Origin: Acorus gramineus
Taxonomy: Eukaryota; Streptophyta; Magnoliopsida; Acorales; Acoraceae
Assembly (NCBI GenBank): GCA_030737835.1
Contig: JAUJYN010000049.1
Coordinates: forward strand, 570,725-634,724
DNA length: 64,000 nt
Direction: 5' to 3'
The notes under the pieces are model-generated. The model did no database searches and was not told the DNA's origin. It saw nothing but the letters and a program-made list of their open reading frames with translations. The position numbers were made by a program, and so were the translations under genes. Positions 53,265-64,000 of the stretch are shown in pieces (the stretch's first letter is position 1; each line of letters starts with the position of its first letter).

Positions 53265-54964
53265 TAGTAGGAAGAGGCGAGGACTCAAAATCAGGCAGTG
53301 GGCCATAAGCCCATGAATCATCCCAAAGGGTCGTACCACACTTGAAGAGGCGTAGGCCAGTTAGCTTTGGGCCAAAGGCCAATGAACCAGTCCAAAAGGC
53401 TGTGTTTAATCGAAATCGTGTCCACTGGATTATATACTCCACTCTGGAATATGTACTCTTCTAATGCAGTATCCACCCCACTAGCTACTATGATATATGC
53501 TTGATTAATATTTTTTTATTGTTTGAAAAAATAATAATATGTATTAGTTTATACATATAATTGTATTTTCATAATAATATGTATTTGTTTAGCTAATATA
53601 TATATATTTAAAAAATTAAAAATAGTTGAAGATTGCCGACGGTACCGGACATATAATTTCCTTGTGGAAGGAAGTTTCTATGGGTTATGTTTTTTTTACC
53701 ACTTTTCAAATACCAACATCAGTTGAGAACTTGAAAGTGCAATTGGAGTCAAATTATACATTATTTTTTATAAAATAAATAGATCATGATATACATGTGC
53801 AAGGATTTCTTCAAACTATACAGTATACATACGTCATGCATGGGTGTGGTCAGAGACACATTTTGTAGCCAATCTTATCTGTTCAATAGTAGAAAAGCAT
53901 CCAAATCGACCAACGACATCAACTTGATGTTTATGTTTTCTTCTTCTTTTCCTTTTATACGGTGTTGCTGATTTTGTTTTTATATAATCTGATATAAATC
54001 AAAGTTGCAATACATAATGCATCAGTACTTCTGAAATTTGTGTCTTTATAAACACCTTAATAACAGACCATGCGAAGAATTATCTGCTCTGGCTCTTATT
54101 ATGGCACTGAAAAGACTCCGTAAGTACGTATTCCCCCATTTGGGGTGAAAAAATAAAAATAAAAGGAGAATAGAGTAGAATAAAAAAAAAATTATTTTAA
54201 GAGAATAAATTTTGATAATTATGCTTAGATAAACTAGGAATATACCTGATAAGGGTACTGCCGTGCTAAATCATGTTTATTATGATTTATTTATACCAAT
54301 GGATAAAAATTCTTTATGTACATTTTAAAAAAATTAACTCATATAACAGCTTCATTGCTCACACACATCCTAAAAGATGTCACATCCATCAATTATACAC
54401 ACATATCTTATATTCTTAAACATAAACAATTTATGCAGGAGTACATAGTTATAATTTAAAAAGTGATAAATTCTTATCCATCATTTATTCTCAACTTATT
54501 TAAGGACAAACAAAAATAATATTACTTTTATGTTTTTAATGTAAAATACAGAAAATGCAACCAAACAAAATTTTACTTATTCTACATTGATTTTTTTTAG
54601 AGAATATTCTGTATAAATTGTTATCTATCATTATATAATTATTGAGAATGAATAACTCCATCTCCCACCCAAACAGTTTAGGTTTTCTCAATAAATAAAT
54701 AATAATATGTTTTTATGCTTTGCAGTTATCCTTTTTTTTTTTAATGAAATGATAGTCCAACAACTTCTTTTCATTAAATGAAAGAAACAAAATTTGCAGT
54801 TATATCTTATCTATCACTAGTTAAAAAGAGATGACCCATACTTTGGTCTAAGTTTTGGATAAAAAAAATCCAGTCAAATGACGTCATAAAATAATGAATG
54901 ACAATGAGTTTAGTGTACTTAATCATAAAAAAAATATTCTATAACCATTTGAGGAGTTGAGGGT

Positions 54965-55200
54965 CAGGTAGTCTAAGAAGAGCGCTAATACACTCAAGAT
55001 TTGATAGCCTGTTTTACAATCCATACACTGTGATAATATAGTATATACTGCATTATCATAGTGTATGAGATTCTATAATTATATATAATGTAAAACATTT
55101 TTTATTTTTTCAACATGAAAAAAATACAATTAATATATTTTAATATATATTTTATTTTATATAACAATATACATTTTAATGAAAGAGTTTATGATTTAAA
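54965..55200. repeat. dispersed AT-rich repeat, second copy at 59460-60430 (inverted)
   Basis: AAGAGCGCTAATACAC, CCTGTTTTACAATCCA and CATTATCATAGTGTATGAG match, in reverse complement, the flanks of the hAT element at 59584-60342 (AAGAGTGCTGATAAACAC, TCTGTTTTACAG, ATATCATAGTGTATAAGG). Confidence 0.55.
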
Positions 55201-55751
55201 AAAATAATAGGTGTGATCTGGAGTTATGGCTGCCATGGACAGACTCATTTTCCAGCCTAAGAAACAGCAATGGGACAAAGGCCCATGAACCAGTCCAACA
55301 AGACTCATTATTTTTTGTTTTTTAATCGGTTGAAAGTTAAAATCGAAACGGGTTCCCTATGGACTGGTTTAATGTATATTTTTATAATAATATGAATTTC
55401 ATTAAGTGCATATATAAAAAAAAAATTCAAAACAGTTGAGGATTATAAAGTGGGCTGCACATCTAATTTTCTTTACTTAAGGAAGTTTATATGGGTTAGA
55501 TTTTATTTTCCAACCTTGTCAAATATCAACATCAGCTGAAAACTTAAAAGTGCAATAGGAGTCAAATTATACATAATTTTTTATAAAATAAATAGATCAT
55601 GATACATATGTGCAAAGGATTTCTTCGAAACTATACAATATACATACGTCATGGGTGTGGTCACAGACACATTTTATAGCCATTCTGTTCAACAGTAGAG
55701 AAGCATCCAAATTCAACCGACCACATGAACTTGATGGTTTTGATGATTTTG

Positions 55752-56684
55752 TTTTGGGTTAATTGCTCGAATATCCCTACAGCCCAACCCTCAAAAATAT
55801 TTTACGTGCCTTCACCTTTTAAAAAAAAAAATTTTGTACCTCTATAACAAACACCTAATTTTTTTTTATCCTTGTAGCAAACACCTAATTTTTTTTTTTA
55901 CCCTCATCCCTTTAATTCCCTCAGCTCCATAAAATCGCAGTTTCCCCATGTAAGTGCATATGTGTTTCTGTAACTTGAAAAACACAAAATATAATTTCTA
56001 TAAATATTATCTGTAAATACATTATTATATTATGTAAAAATCATAACTTGTAAAATACCAGAGAAACATACATTAATGCATAGCATTAATATATATGTTG
56101 TTCTTATATTGTCATGAAATACACATTTATTGGTATTTGATTTATTTGGGTGTTTGACTAATTGTTGCATCTCTAATATAGTTTAAATTGCGTTTTCTTC
56201 TTAATGATGTACGTTTGCTAACTCGAATGTGTAACAATAGATTCGATTTTAGCCAAAATGACATAAAGATGATCTGAGGAAATACAACATCTCAGTTCAT
56301 TAGGGTAGAAAAAGAATGTTGGAATGCAAACATTCGAAGAATTCAAGTGCTTTGATGTTTGTGATAAAATATTTTCAGGTGTTATGCATTAACATATGTT
56401 TCTCTGGTATTTTGTAAGTTATCATATTTAGATGACATGCATATTAATGCACTTACAGATAAGATTTATAGAAATTATATTTTGTATTCTACAAGTTACA
56501 AAAAACATACATGCACTTACAGGAAAAAAATTGTGATTTTGTGGTGCTGGAGGAATTAAAGGGAGGAGGGTAGAAAAAAAATTAAGTGTTTGCTACAGAG
56601 GTAAAAAAAAAAAAAAATTAAAGGTGAGGGCACAGAAAAATATTGAGGTTTGATTGCAGGAGTATTTGAACAATTAACCCTTTT
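55752..56684. mobile_element. foldback MITE, 925 bp, with empty site in the sister copy
   Basis: Ends GGGTTAATTGCTCGAATATC and, in reverse complement, GGGTTAATTGTTCAAATACT. The arms extend about 300-350 bp inwards (CAAACACCTAATTTTTTTTT / reverse complement of AATTAAGTGTTTG; ACCAGAGAAACATA on both). The sister segment reads GATTTTGTTTTTATATAATC without the element, giving an empty site. The flanking TTTT on both sides may be the TSD but cannot be told from the T-run. Confidence 0.8.
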
Positions 56685-57617
56685 ATTTTTAATATATAAT
56701 CTGATAATGCAAAGTTGCAATACATAAGGCATCGGTAATTCTGAAAGTTGTAACTTTATAACCCCACTAACAACAGACCACGCTCTTATTCTCACACAGA
56801 TAAAATTTTCGCATGTACATATTAGGTTTTATCAATAAATAAAATAATATATATGTTTTTATGTTTTGCAGTTATATCTTATCTATCACAAGTAAAATGA
56901 TCCGGATTCACTCAGGTCTGAGTATCATTAACACTGCCAATTAATCGAACTATATATTCTATGAATCGAACTACACAATCAATTGTTGTATATGGTGTCA
57001 CTTTCTATATAGTTCTGTATAGTTCAATTAATTGATAGTGCAGTTTGATATCATGGTATCAAAACCTGACTGGATTTGAACTCGAGTACAATGTAATGAC
57101 CTGTACTTTGGTCAAAGTTTTGGATTAAAAAAAGTCAAATGATGTCTCATAATAATGACATGCATTTAACCATGAAAAAATATTTCTACATCTATTTAAA
57201 ATATATATATATTATTGTGAGATGTCTTACATTCCATCATGGATGGCATGTTCGTAAAAGCCCAGGTCGGGCCTAATTTTTGGAGGAATATTTTTATAAT
57301 TTTTCTCATTTATACAATATTTATTTTGTCTATTCCTTGTTTAGGTTAAAGAAATTTTATTTCATGCAAGAGTTTTTTTTACTAAGAAAAAGGGGTTGGG
57401 CTGAGGAGAGAGTGGTTCAAATATTTTATGATCTGATTACTTGATATAATGAATTGTTTCATATTCTCCTCCGTGGATGTTAGCAATTTTTGTCAAACCA
57501 TGTAAATCTACATGTTGTTGTATAATATTTTGTTACCCAATCTTCTAAGCGTCGCTGCATCAACATATCTATAAAATCAATAACCATAATTATAATTTAA
57601 AGAATCAATGATGCCTT

Positions 57618-58563
57618 TTAGGCCCCGCTTGGTTTGTATCATTTTTTTTGTTGTGGAATAACTTTACCATGAATCAGTTTATCAAAAATTATTTTATCAT
57701 GAATCCTGATTCTATCAGACTGTTTGGTTCGCTAGTGGATTTCTCTAAAGAATCATTTTCAAGTGTTTTGTTCATATTCAAGTGTTTGGTTCATACATGG
57801 AAAATGATAAGGAACTTGATTTAAATGTCTAAAATACCCTTATTATTATATATATACTAGTAAAATTTATTTCTTTATCTATATCTCACAATAATAAAAA
57901 AAGAATAATTTTTTTATAAATATTTAATTAATGCAAATTAATAAAATAACCAATCATGTAATTAAACATATAATAATAGTAATTTTTCTAAATCAGTTGA
58001 ATATTATGAACTCCCATAAAAATAAAATAACCAATTTTATTTGTTAGGATTCAGAGGTATTGCTTTAGGCCTAAACCCACATCACACATCACATATTATA
58101 TCAATTATAATAATATCTAAACCAATCTATTAAAATAAAAACTAAATTTAAAAATATAAATTAATATCTAATACACAGTTTAGACTTTTCACATCACATA
58201 TAAAAATTATAACAAAATTGTTTAGTTAAAAAATCAAAATGATTATATAAACCCATTATATGGATGGTGGAAAAAAAGGAGGCTATTTATTTTAGAAGGG
58301 ATATACATAAGTAATTTCATTAATTTGTAAATGGTATAATAGAAATCTAATTTAGGATTCCTGATAGAATTTGAGATTACCACCATAAATGGTGGGAATC
58401 TGATTCCACTCTATTTTTTCATATGGATGGATTCTAATTCCAGTGGGGCCCACAATTACCATCAAGATTATCACCAACCAAACACAGATTTTATACACTT
58501 TTCTAATAATCTCACATGGAATCAAATTCCATCCTAAAATGACACGAACCAAACGGGGCCTTA
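57618..58563. mobile_element. PIF/Harbinger-type non-autonomous element, 940 bp
   Basis: The element 57621-58560 has ends GGCCCCGCTTGGTTTGTATC and, in reverse complement, GGCCCCGTTTGGTTCGTGTC. TTA flanks it on both sides (57618-57620, 58561-58563), matching the TWA target preference. No transposase coding is visible. Confidence 0.85.
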
Positions 58564-59575
58564 ATATACACGCGCACACATTTGTAATTGTGTATTTGCT
58601 AGGAAAAATTGAAACTAATATAATCCAAGAGTGATGAATGCAAATTTTCATTTTTCTAAATGGGATGATACCATTTATTAAAAAAAAAAAATCAAAATTT
58701 CCTCAAAAACATGAATTAATTTTGTGAAATTCGTATCAGATAGAACAATCACATCATCAGTTCAGAAATGAACCTCGCACGTAAAAAACGTCACCCACAA
58801 TATGTACCCCACCTAAAAAATCTAAATCTAAAATAATATATAAGATAATGCAAAAAGACAGAGAGAAGAGAGAGAAGCGTTGAATTTAAAAAGACTTAAA
58901 TCTCAATAGAATTTGTTAAACAAATCATGCATTTGAGACTTGATCTTATCCCATTACAACTCAGTTAAACCTTTTATTCTTAATACCCCACCATCTAAGC
59001 TAAGGTTTTGGCATACATAATTATGTGCTTCAAATGCCCTCAACCCACTCATGTTGACACAACTTTGATGAGGCCATGTCTTGGTCACCATTGAGAGGTG
59101 GACATCTCATGCAAGACAGTTGTCGAGCCATGAAAAAGGGGAGGACACTTTTAATATGGTTTTCTCAAACAGACTATTGGGATCAGAACTATAGACATCA
59201 TATTAAAAAATGATGTACCAGTTGTTATCTTTAGGGAATTTTTTTCCCATTTGCCCCTTATAGATTGCTGTATTATTTTTGGATACCCTTCCTAGTAGGG
59301 ATAACTGGACTGGGAGATGGATTTCATTTCATGTCCATTCTGACATGGAAAGAGATACACGCAGCTTTCATTAATATTGTAGTCCCAATTGTAGTTTATC
59401 CCATTTTTTTATTTTTAAAAAATCACACACTCATCATTTGAAGTACATATTATTACATGAAATGAAGTATGTGTTTAGATACATTAATGTATTTTTTTCA
59501 TGATGAAAAAAAAAAATATTTATATACTATGATAGAACCCTATGTATTATGATAGAACCTTATACACTATGATAT
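58564..59575. other. AT-rich intergenic stretch, no gene seen
   Basis: No element ends or supported frames were recognised. GATAGAACCCTATGTATTAT and similar short repeats occur near 59530-59570, in the dispersed repeat noted above. Confidence 0.4.
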
Positions 59576-60350
59576 TGTAGCATCAGGGCCGGTCCTGAGA
59601 TAAGAAAATCTAGGTGGGGCCCTAGGCCAACTCATAAAATGGGGCCCTATATATGTATATTGAAAATTTTGAGTTAATGTTTTAATCATGTTAGTAATAA
59701 AAAGATCAAGACTAAGCAAAAAACTCATCGAATTCTTCTTTAAAAAGAAAAAAAATCACAAAAATAAGATCATTTCTTTTATAGAAAATAAATAAATCCC
59801 TATAAACTAGAGTATACTAAAAATATATTAAATATATAAAGATACAGATGAAATTTTTTAAAAATCACAAAAAAAATACTTTTCATAATGATGCCAACAA
59901 ATATTACATTTTCAAATAAAACTTATAAATTTAAATTTAAAATAAATAGGAAGACATATTCAAGTTATTTTTAAAAAAAATTTAATTTTAGAGTGTTGTT
60001 ACACATAGTTTTTATTCCAGCCTCAATTCCAGTCTCATATGCGTCGATGGAAAATTATCAAAGCGTATACTGACCTTAGCAATGCATATATGCTATTTAT
60101 TAGAGGTATATGCTTCACTTATTGTAAAAACATGTACCTTATTAGATAACGTATACTATTTTAAAAAAATTCAAAACACTTTTAAATTGAATTTAGGGCT
60201 ACAAAATGGACTGGATGTAAAATTATTATTAAGTTTAATTTCAAAAGTTTAATATAAAAAAAAAAATCTTAGATTTGGGGCCCTCTTTGAAGAAGGGGCC
60301 CTAGGCGATCGCCTACCGGGCCTATAGTCAGGGCGGGCCATGTGTAGCAT
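59576..60350. mobile_element. hAT-type non-autonomous element, 759 bp
   Basis: The element 59584-60342 starts CAGGGCCGGTCCTGAGA and ends TCAGGGCGGGCCATG (reverse complement CATGGCCCGCCCTGA). It is flanked by a perfect 8-bp TSD TGTAGCAT (59576-59583, 60343-60350). Both ends also carry GGGGCCCTAGG(C) words. The interior is AT-rich and non-coding. Confidence 0.9.
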
Positions 60351-60430
60351 ATATTACATTATCATAGCATATAAAACTGTAAAACAGATTATAAAATGGA
60401 TTGTGTTTATCAGCACTCTTCTGACATGCC

Positions 60431-62119
60431 TAAATTTTGATGCATAAACGGAACATATTCATGTTTCTAAGTTTAAAACTTGAAAAATAATATGTAGAGC
60501 CCTATTTATATGCCTCATGTTTCCAAGTTTAAAACGTGGAAAATAATATGTCGAGCCCTATTTGTACGCCGGTCTACAGTCCTCATCTATTTCTTAATTT
60601 TTCATCTCATTTTGTATTATAAAAAAAAATTTATAGGCATGAAATAAGATTTAAACACATGATTTTCTGGTTGTAAACTTTGTCAATCATTCAGCTATGA
60701 TTCCAATCCTATATTACATAGAGGTTTTTTTTTAATATGTGAGGCACAATTTTGTTTCGATTTATTTTGAACCAATTAAAATGATGAGATATCATTCTAT
60801 CATTTTCTCATTTCTTCGAGATAGCAGTTTATTCCACTTGATTAATTTTAAGAATTTTATGTAGTGTCGATCAAATTCTTATTTCCTTGTCTATTAGTTA
60901 AAACCTGCATGCATTATTTTTTCTTTAGATGAAGGGCTTTCTAGATATATGAAATTCCTTTTTGGGGTAAATATGCAAAAGCCCCTTCTTTCAAATTCTC
61001 AAGCAAAAGACATGTAAAAGAACAAGAAAAGCAAGATCCAGACTTTTTGTTATAAAAACAAGCAGATTTTAGGCATCTTTGGTTCTTCAGACCCACGACA
61101 TAACAATCTCAACATAAAGACATTATAATACTTTATCATTACTTGGCCATCTAATATAAGCATTAAAAAAAGGGACTGATTCAAAGAAAATGAGAGATGA
61201 AGTACTAGTATATCCACCTTTAATAAAAACATTTTAATCCTTCCCTTCATAGATTCCTTCACTGAATTCAACAAAAATTAACTTACTAAACAAGTTATAT
61301 GCATGGCTGGCATCACCCATAATTAAACAAGTGACAAATTGGGTAACAATAATTTCTTAATTAATCACCAACTTACCTTATCATTTCAATTAATTAAAAC
61401 AGGTAACGCCGCCGCCGACGAACACCGGCAGCAGAACATTCACATGCACCGTTGAATATCGATCTTTATGGACTAATTTTCACTATTATAATGCAAATCA
61501 TACTACTGTAATTGTGATTATAATAACCCATGATTGAAAGTGCCTATTGATCCTTCTAAAATAATGTTAGAATGTGCTGATGCCACTACAGATGTTGGAA
61601 GAAAAAAAAAAAGTGAATCAAAATCTCAAAAATAAATAAATAAATAAACTACCATGAACATTTTTTACAGTTCAAAACGAGTTCGTATACCTCAAAGCAT
61701 ATATATTTATAAAAATTAAAGTATATATTTTGATGAATTAAATAATATTATTTATGGAATGTGAAATGTTTTTTTGACAAGATATATAACTCGTTACATT
61801 GAGTGAAAGGGGTTGTGAGACTGCATTTGATATCGTAAAAAAACCCAGGTGTATTATTGAAAACAAATATTTCACTCCTCGTTTTCATTTCTCCTAAATT
61901 ATATACTTTGATTAACAAATATAATTTTCATGAAAAATAAAATATTTTTTTCAGAATGAATGTATTAGCGCCCAAATTTAAACAAATTGTTTGCCTATTA
62001 ATAAATTCAATTTCAATTCATTCAACTCATCTAAAAAATCACATACTCAAAGAATACTAAAACAAAAGTATCAATTGTTTACTTATGAATTTCTATATCA
62101 CCAACACACGTTCTTCCAA
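60431..62119. other. AT-rich intergenic region downstream of the RING-H2 gene
   Basis: No gene is visible. A small GC-rich island (GCCGCCGCCGACGAACACCG) lies at about 61409. The presumed 3' untranslated region of the RING-H2 gene occupies the right end on the minus strand. Confidence 0.4.
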
Positions 62120-63331
62120 TCACACATTGGACTCCTCCTCCTCCGGAGGAGGGGGCGGCGGCGGCTGCTCCGACCGCCTCTCCCTCCCAGCGAGCCACTG
62201 CACGGTCCGCCTCGCGATCGGCACCCAAACCCTCCTCACCTTCTCTTCTTTGCTGTCACTACTGCTTCCAATATTGTTCTCTCTATTTCTAACCCTCCCC
62301 AACCTCGACAAGTTGGTGATCTCCGACATCGACCGTTGGTTCCCCGGCGATGTCAGGACCCTTGAATCGAAACCAGTCCTCCAGTCCTCGCTTTTGAGCA
62401 CTCGCTTCTTCTCCATCTCCTCCTTGATTTTCACAATTCCATCATTGTTTGAACTACTAGACCCAGATGTATCGAAACGCTGGCTCGTCGAGGCCCCGAT
62501 CATCTCCGAATTCAAGTACATCAAGTCCGAAGAGTTGACGTCGCTCCACCGGTTCTTCATCGCCACCTCCGACACGAATATCCGATGCTTCACCTTATCC
62601 GGTATTAGCAATTCCTGCTTATCCGCTCTCCGAAAGCTCCCAAACCTCTTCGAAGAGGCGGCGGACACTGAGCCCTCCCTTTCGACGAACAATTCGATAT
62701 TCTCATCAACAACACTTTCGCTACTTCTCATTGATCTCGAACTGTGGGGATACTTGAAAAGGGAGAGGTCCTCGACGTCGACCTTGCACCGACACAACGG
62801 ACAGCTCGAGTGGCTCTCGAGCCACTTGTCGACGCAGTCGATGTGGAAGGCGTGCTTGCATTTGGGGAGGAGTCTTAGGACTTCTGTGTCTTCGAATCTT
62901 GATAGACAGACCGCGCATTCGAGGCCTTCGCGGGAGCCTTTTAGGGAGGAGAAGCGGAAGAAGGGGAGGGAGTCGATGATGTTCTTGTCGATGCCGGAGA
63001 AGCGGGACTGGTGGTGACCAAAGGGGAGGTTGAGATGATCTGATTGGGTGGGGCGGCCGAAGAGGTCTTCGGAGTCTGAGTTGTTGCAGAATTTGACGTA
63101 CATGAGGAGGAGGAAGGTGAGGGAGAACATGATGGAGAAGATTCCGATGACGATAGCGATCGACGGGCGGAAGGAGGCCGGTGGGGTGAGGGGGTCGTCA
63201 GAAGGCTGGGTGGACGGCGGAGACTGAGCGGCGGTGAGGGAGAAGAGGAAGATGATGATGATGATGATGATGATGATGGACGTGGAGGAGATGGTGGTGA
63301 GGGTTGTCATGTTGAGTTTGAGATTTTTCAA
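62120..63331 (-). CDS. ATL42-like: RING-H2 E3 ubiquitin ligase, ATL42-like
   Basis: A 403-codon intronless frame, as usual for ATL genes. Residues ~14-35 form a hydrophobic signal segment with nine consecutive Ile (19-27). Residues ~56-79 form a transmembrane helix. The GLD-type motif is SGIDKNIIDSLPFF (112-125). The RING-H2 finger is complete: C139, C142, C158, H160, H163, C166, C177, C180 with canonical spacing and W170. The long C-terminal part contains HRIFVSEVAMKNRWSDVNSS, DLMYLNSEMI, IKEEMEKKR, RSMSEIT and VWVPIARRTVQWLAGRE, all recalling ATL42/ATL13-type proteins. ATLs are membrane-anchored ligases transferring ubiquitin from E2 enzymes, often in defence or metabolic responses; the substrate is unknown. 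The first ATG (63331) is used; a second in-frame Met (residue 8) is also plausible. Exact orthology to ATL42 is inferred. Confidence 0.93.
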   Translation of the reverse strand: MKNLKLNMTTLTTISSTSIIIIIIIIIFLFSLTAAQSPPSTQPSDDPLTPPASFRPSIAIVIGIFSIMFSLTFLLLMYVKFCNNSDSEDLFGRPTQSDHLNLPFGHHQSRFSGIDKNIIDSLPFFRFSSLKGSREGLECAVCLSRFEDTEVLRLLPKCKHAFHIDCVDKWLESHSSCPLCRCKVDVEDLSLFKYPHSSRSMRSSESVVDENIELFVEREGSVSAASSKRFGSFRRADKQELLIPDKVKHRIFVSEVAMKNRWSDVNSSDLMYLNSEMIGASTSQRFDTSGSSSSNNDGIVKIKEEMEKKRVLKSEDWRTGFDSRVLTSPGNQRSMSEITNLSRLGRVRNRENNIGSSSDSKEEKVRRVWVPIARRTVQWLAGRERRSEQPPPPPPPEEEESNV

Positions 63332-63379
63332 TGGAGATTTTTTAGGATTGTTGTTGTGGTTGAGGACTTGCTTCTTCTT

Positions 63380-63416
63380 GGTGGTGGTGGTGGTGGTGGT
63401 GGTGGTGGTGGTGGTG
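63380..63416. repeat. (GGT)n microsatellite upstream of the RING-H2 gene
   Basis: About twelve GGT units lie some 50-85 bp upstream of the ATG on the minus strand (ACC repeats in the sense direction), probably in the 5' untranslated region. Confidence 0.95.
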
Positions 63417-63483
63417 TGATGAGCATTGTTTTGTTTCTATTGGGGTTGGGTTGGTTTTTGTTTTGTTAAAGATGGCTTGGTTT

Positions 63484-63496
63484 GTAATATATATGT
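63484..63496 (-). promoter_or_regulatory. possible TATA box of the RING-H2 gene
   Basis: On the minus strand ACATATATATTAC lies about 155-165 bp upstream of the ATG. The position would place transcription start some 30 bp further in, upstream of the ACC repeat. Confidence 0.4.
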
Positions 63497-63499
63497 GTG

Positions 63500-64000
63500 T
63501 GGGTGAGTGGTCCTTCCACATTGTTTATTGGTTTTTTTTTTTTTTTTTTAAATGTGGTTTGTTGGTGTTTTTTTTTTTTTTGGGTATTATAAATTTATAA
63601 TAGGTATATGTTGTATGGGCATCTGGTGGCAGAGTATCTGTTATTACTACAAGTTGATGAGGTTTGCTTCATGGATGTTTTTTATAAAAAAATTTATGTG
63701 TGGTCAAGTAGATAAATGCATGATCAGTTTTTTTTCTTGCAGATCAATCATGTTTATACTTGGTTGATGAATTCTTTTTTTTTTAAATAAAATACTTTTG
63801 AATTGAATGCATTTATTTTTATATATTTTTTTAGCTAATACAATATATATTTATATGATAAAATATATACAATGTTGATAAATATATCGACAGAAGTGAT
63901 TATAAAAAGGAAGAGATTGTAAATGATAGTATAAAATGAGGAAAAAAAAATAATGAAGTCAGTAAGAGTGAATATGATTTTTTTTTTTTAAGAAAAAATA
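63500..64000. other. AT-rich upstream region of the RING-H2 gene
   Basis: T-runs and AT-rich sequence; no gene or element end recognised before the window ends. Confidence 0.4.

Larger units (their letters stand above)
53330..57190. repeat. tandem segmental duplication (53330-54960 and 55245-57190)
   Basis: The copies share, in order, CCAGTCCAA(A/C), CAACATCAG(T/C)TGA(G/A)AACTT, GGAGTCAAATTATACAT, AATAAATAGATCATGATA, CATACGTCATG..GGGTGTGGTCA, GCAATACATAA(T/G)GCATC, GCAGTTATATCTTATCTATCAC and a final GTACTTTGGTC / ATACTTTGGTC block. Copy 2 contains a 925-bp MITE and a ~185-bp palindromic insertion (about 56905-57090). Copy 1 contains a ~600-bp extra block (54095-54690). No gene is visible in either copy. 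Confidence 0.8.

Noticed and set aside
62085-63017. 310-codon plus-strand frame opposite the RING-H2 gene
   Set aside because: It is the shadow of the ATL42-like gene, which has a complete RING-H2 motif on the minus strand.
1-64000. tRNA, rRNA or small nuclear RNA genes
   Set aside because: I looked for clear tRNA-like B boxes, rRNA segments and conserved small RNA motifs and saw none outside retrotransposon primer sites.

Overview
This is a nuclear window from a flowering plant, most likely a eudicot. The evidence is AT-rich intergenic DNA, plant-type Ty1-copia and Ty3-gypsy retrotransposons, PIF/Harbinger and hAT MITEs, an intron-containing BDA1-like ankyrin/PGG membrane protein gene and an ATL-type RING-H2 gene. 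I recognise only two genes that look intact: an ankyrin-repeat transmembrane protein (42343-46174, +, two exons) and an ATL42-like E3 ubiquitin ligase (62120-63331, -, intronless). Almost everything else is transposon sequence or gene debris. All identifications are by eye; no database search was possible.

Layout. 411-13144 is a decayed Tat-type Ty3-gypsy element on the minus strand: gag 12.1-11.0 kb, protease ~10.4 kb, RT 9.8-8.6 kb, RNase H/integrase 4.9-3.4 kb, and a separate antisense ORF at 1.3-2.7 kb. It is interrupted by a 3.7 kb solo LTR of a Tekay/Del-like element (4894-8587). A FAR1/MULE-type pseudogene follows (13.25-14.22 kb). 17772-23115 is a young copia insertion (283-bp LTRs with two differences by eye, 5-bp TSD) whose internal region is deleted, partly duplicated and frameshifted. 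24681-26179 is a solo LTR holding a 1 kb foldback element. 33988-40192 is an older copia on the minus strand carrying an hAT MITE. 47511-51046 is a second Tekay-like LTR with primer-binding site and partial gag that runs directly into a Tat-type gag fragment. 52.8-60.4 kb holds MITEs and a tandem segmental duplication.

A thread through 15-53 kb is an eroded cluster of BDA1-like ankyrin genes. One copy is complete (42.3-46.2 kb). Remnants of its last exon lie at 16.26, 27.7, 29.55, 33.45 (inverted) and 52.42 kb, and upstream-region homology is visible near 15.1-15.8 kb. The family seems to have expanded by local duplication and then been broken up by transposons. Both intact genes belong to families linked to plant defence signalling; I see no direct functional link between them.

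I found no clear new biological system. The observations most worth checking are a hypervariable, CpG-rich segment bounded by conserved splice-site-like sequences inside the Tekay-like LTR, an apparent Tekay/Tat chimeric gag, and the duplicated proximal promoter of the surviving ankyrin gene.
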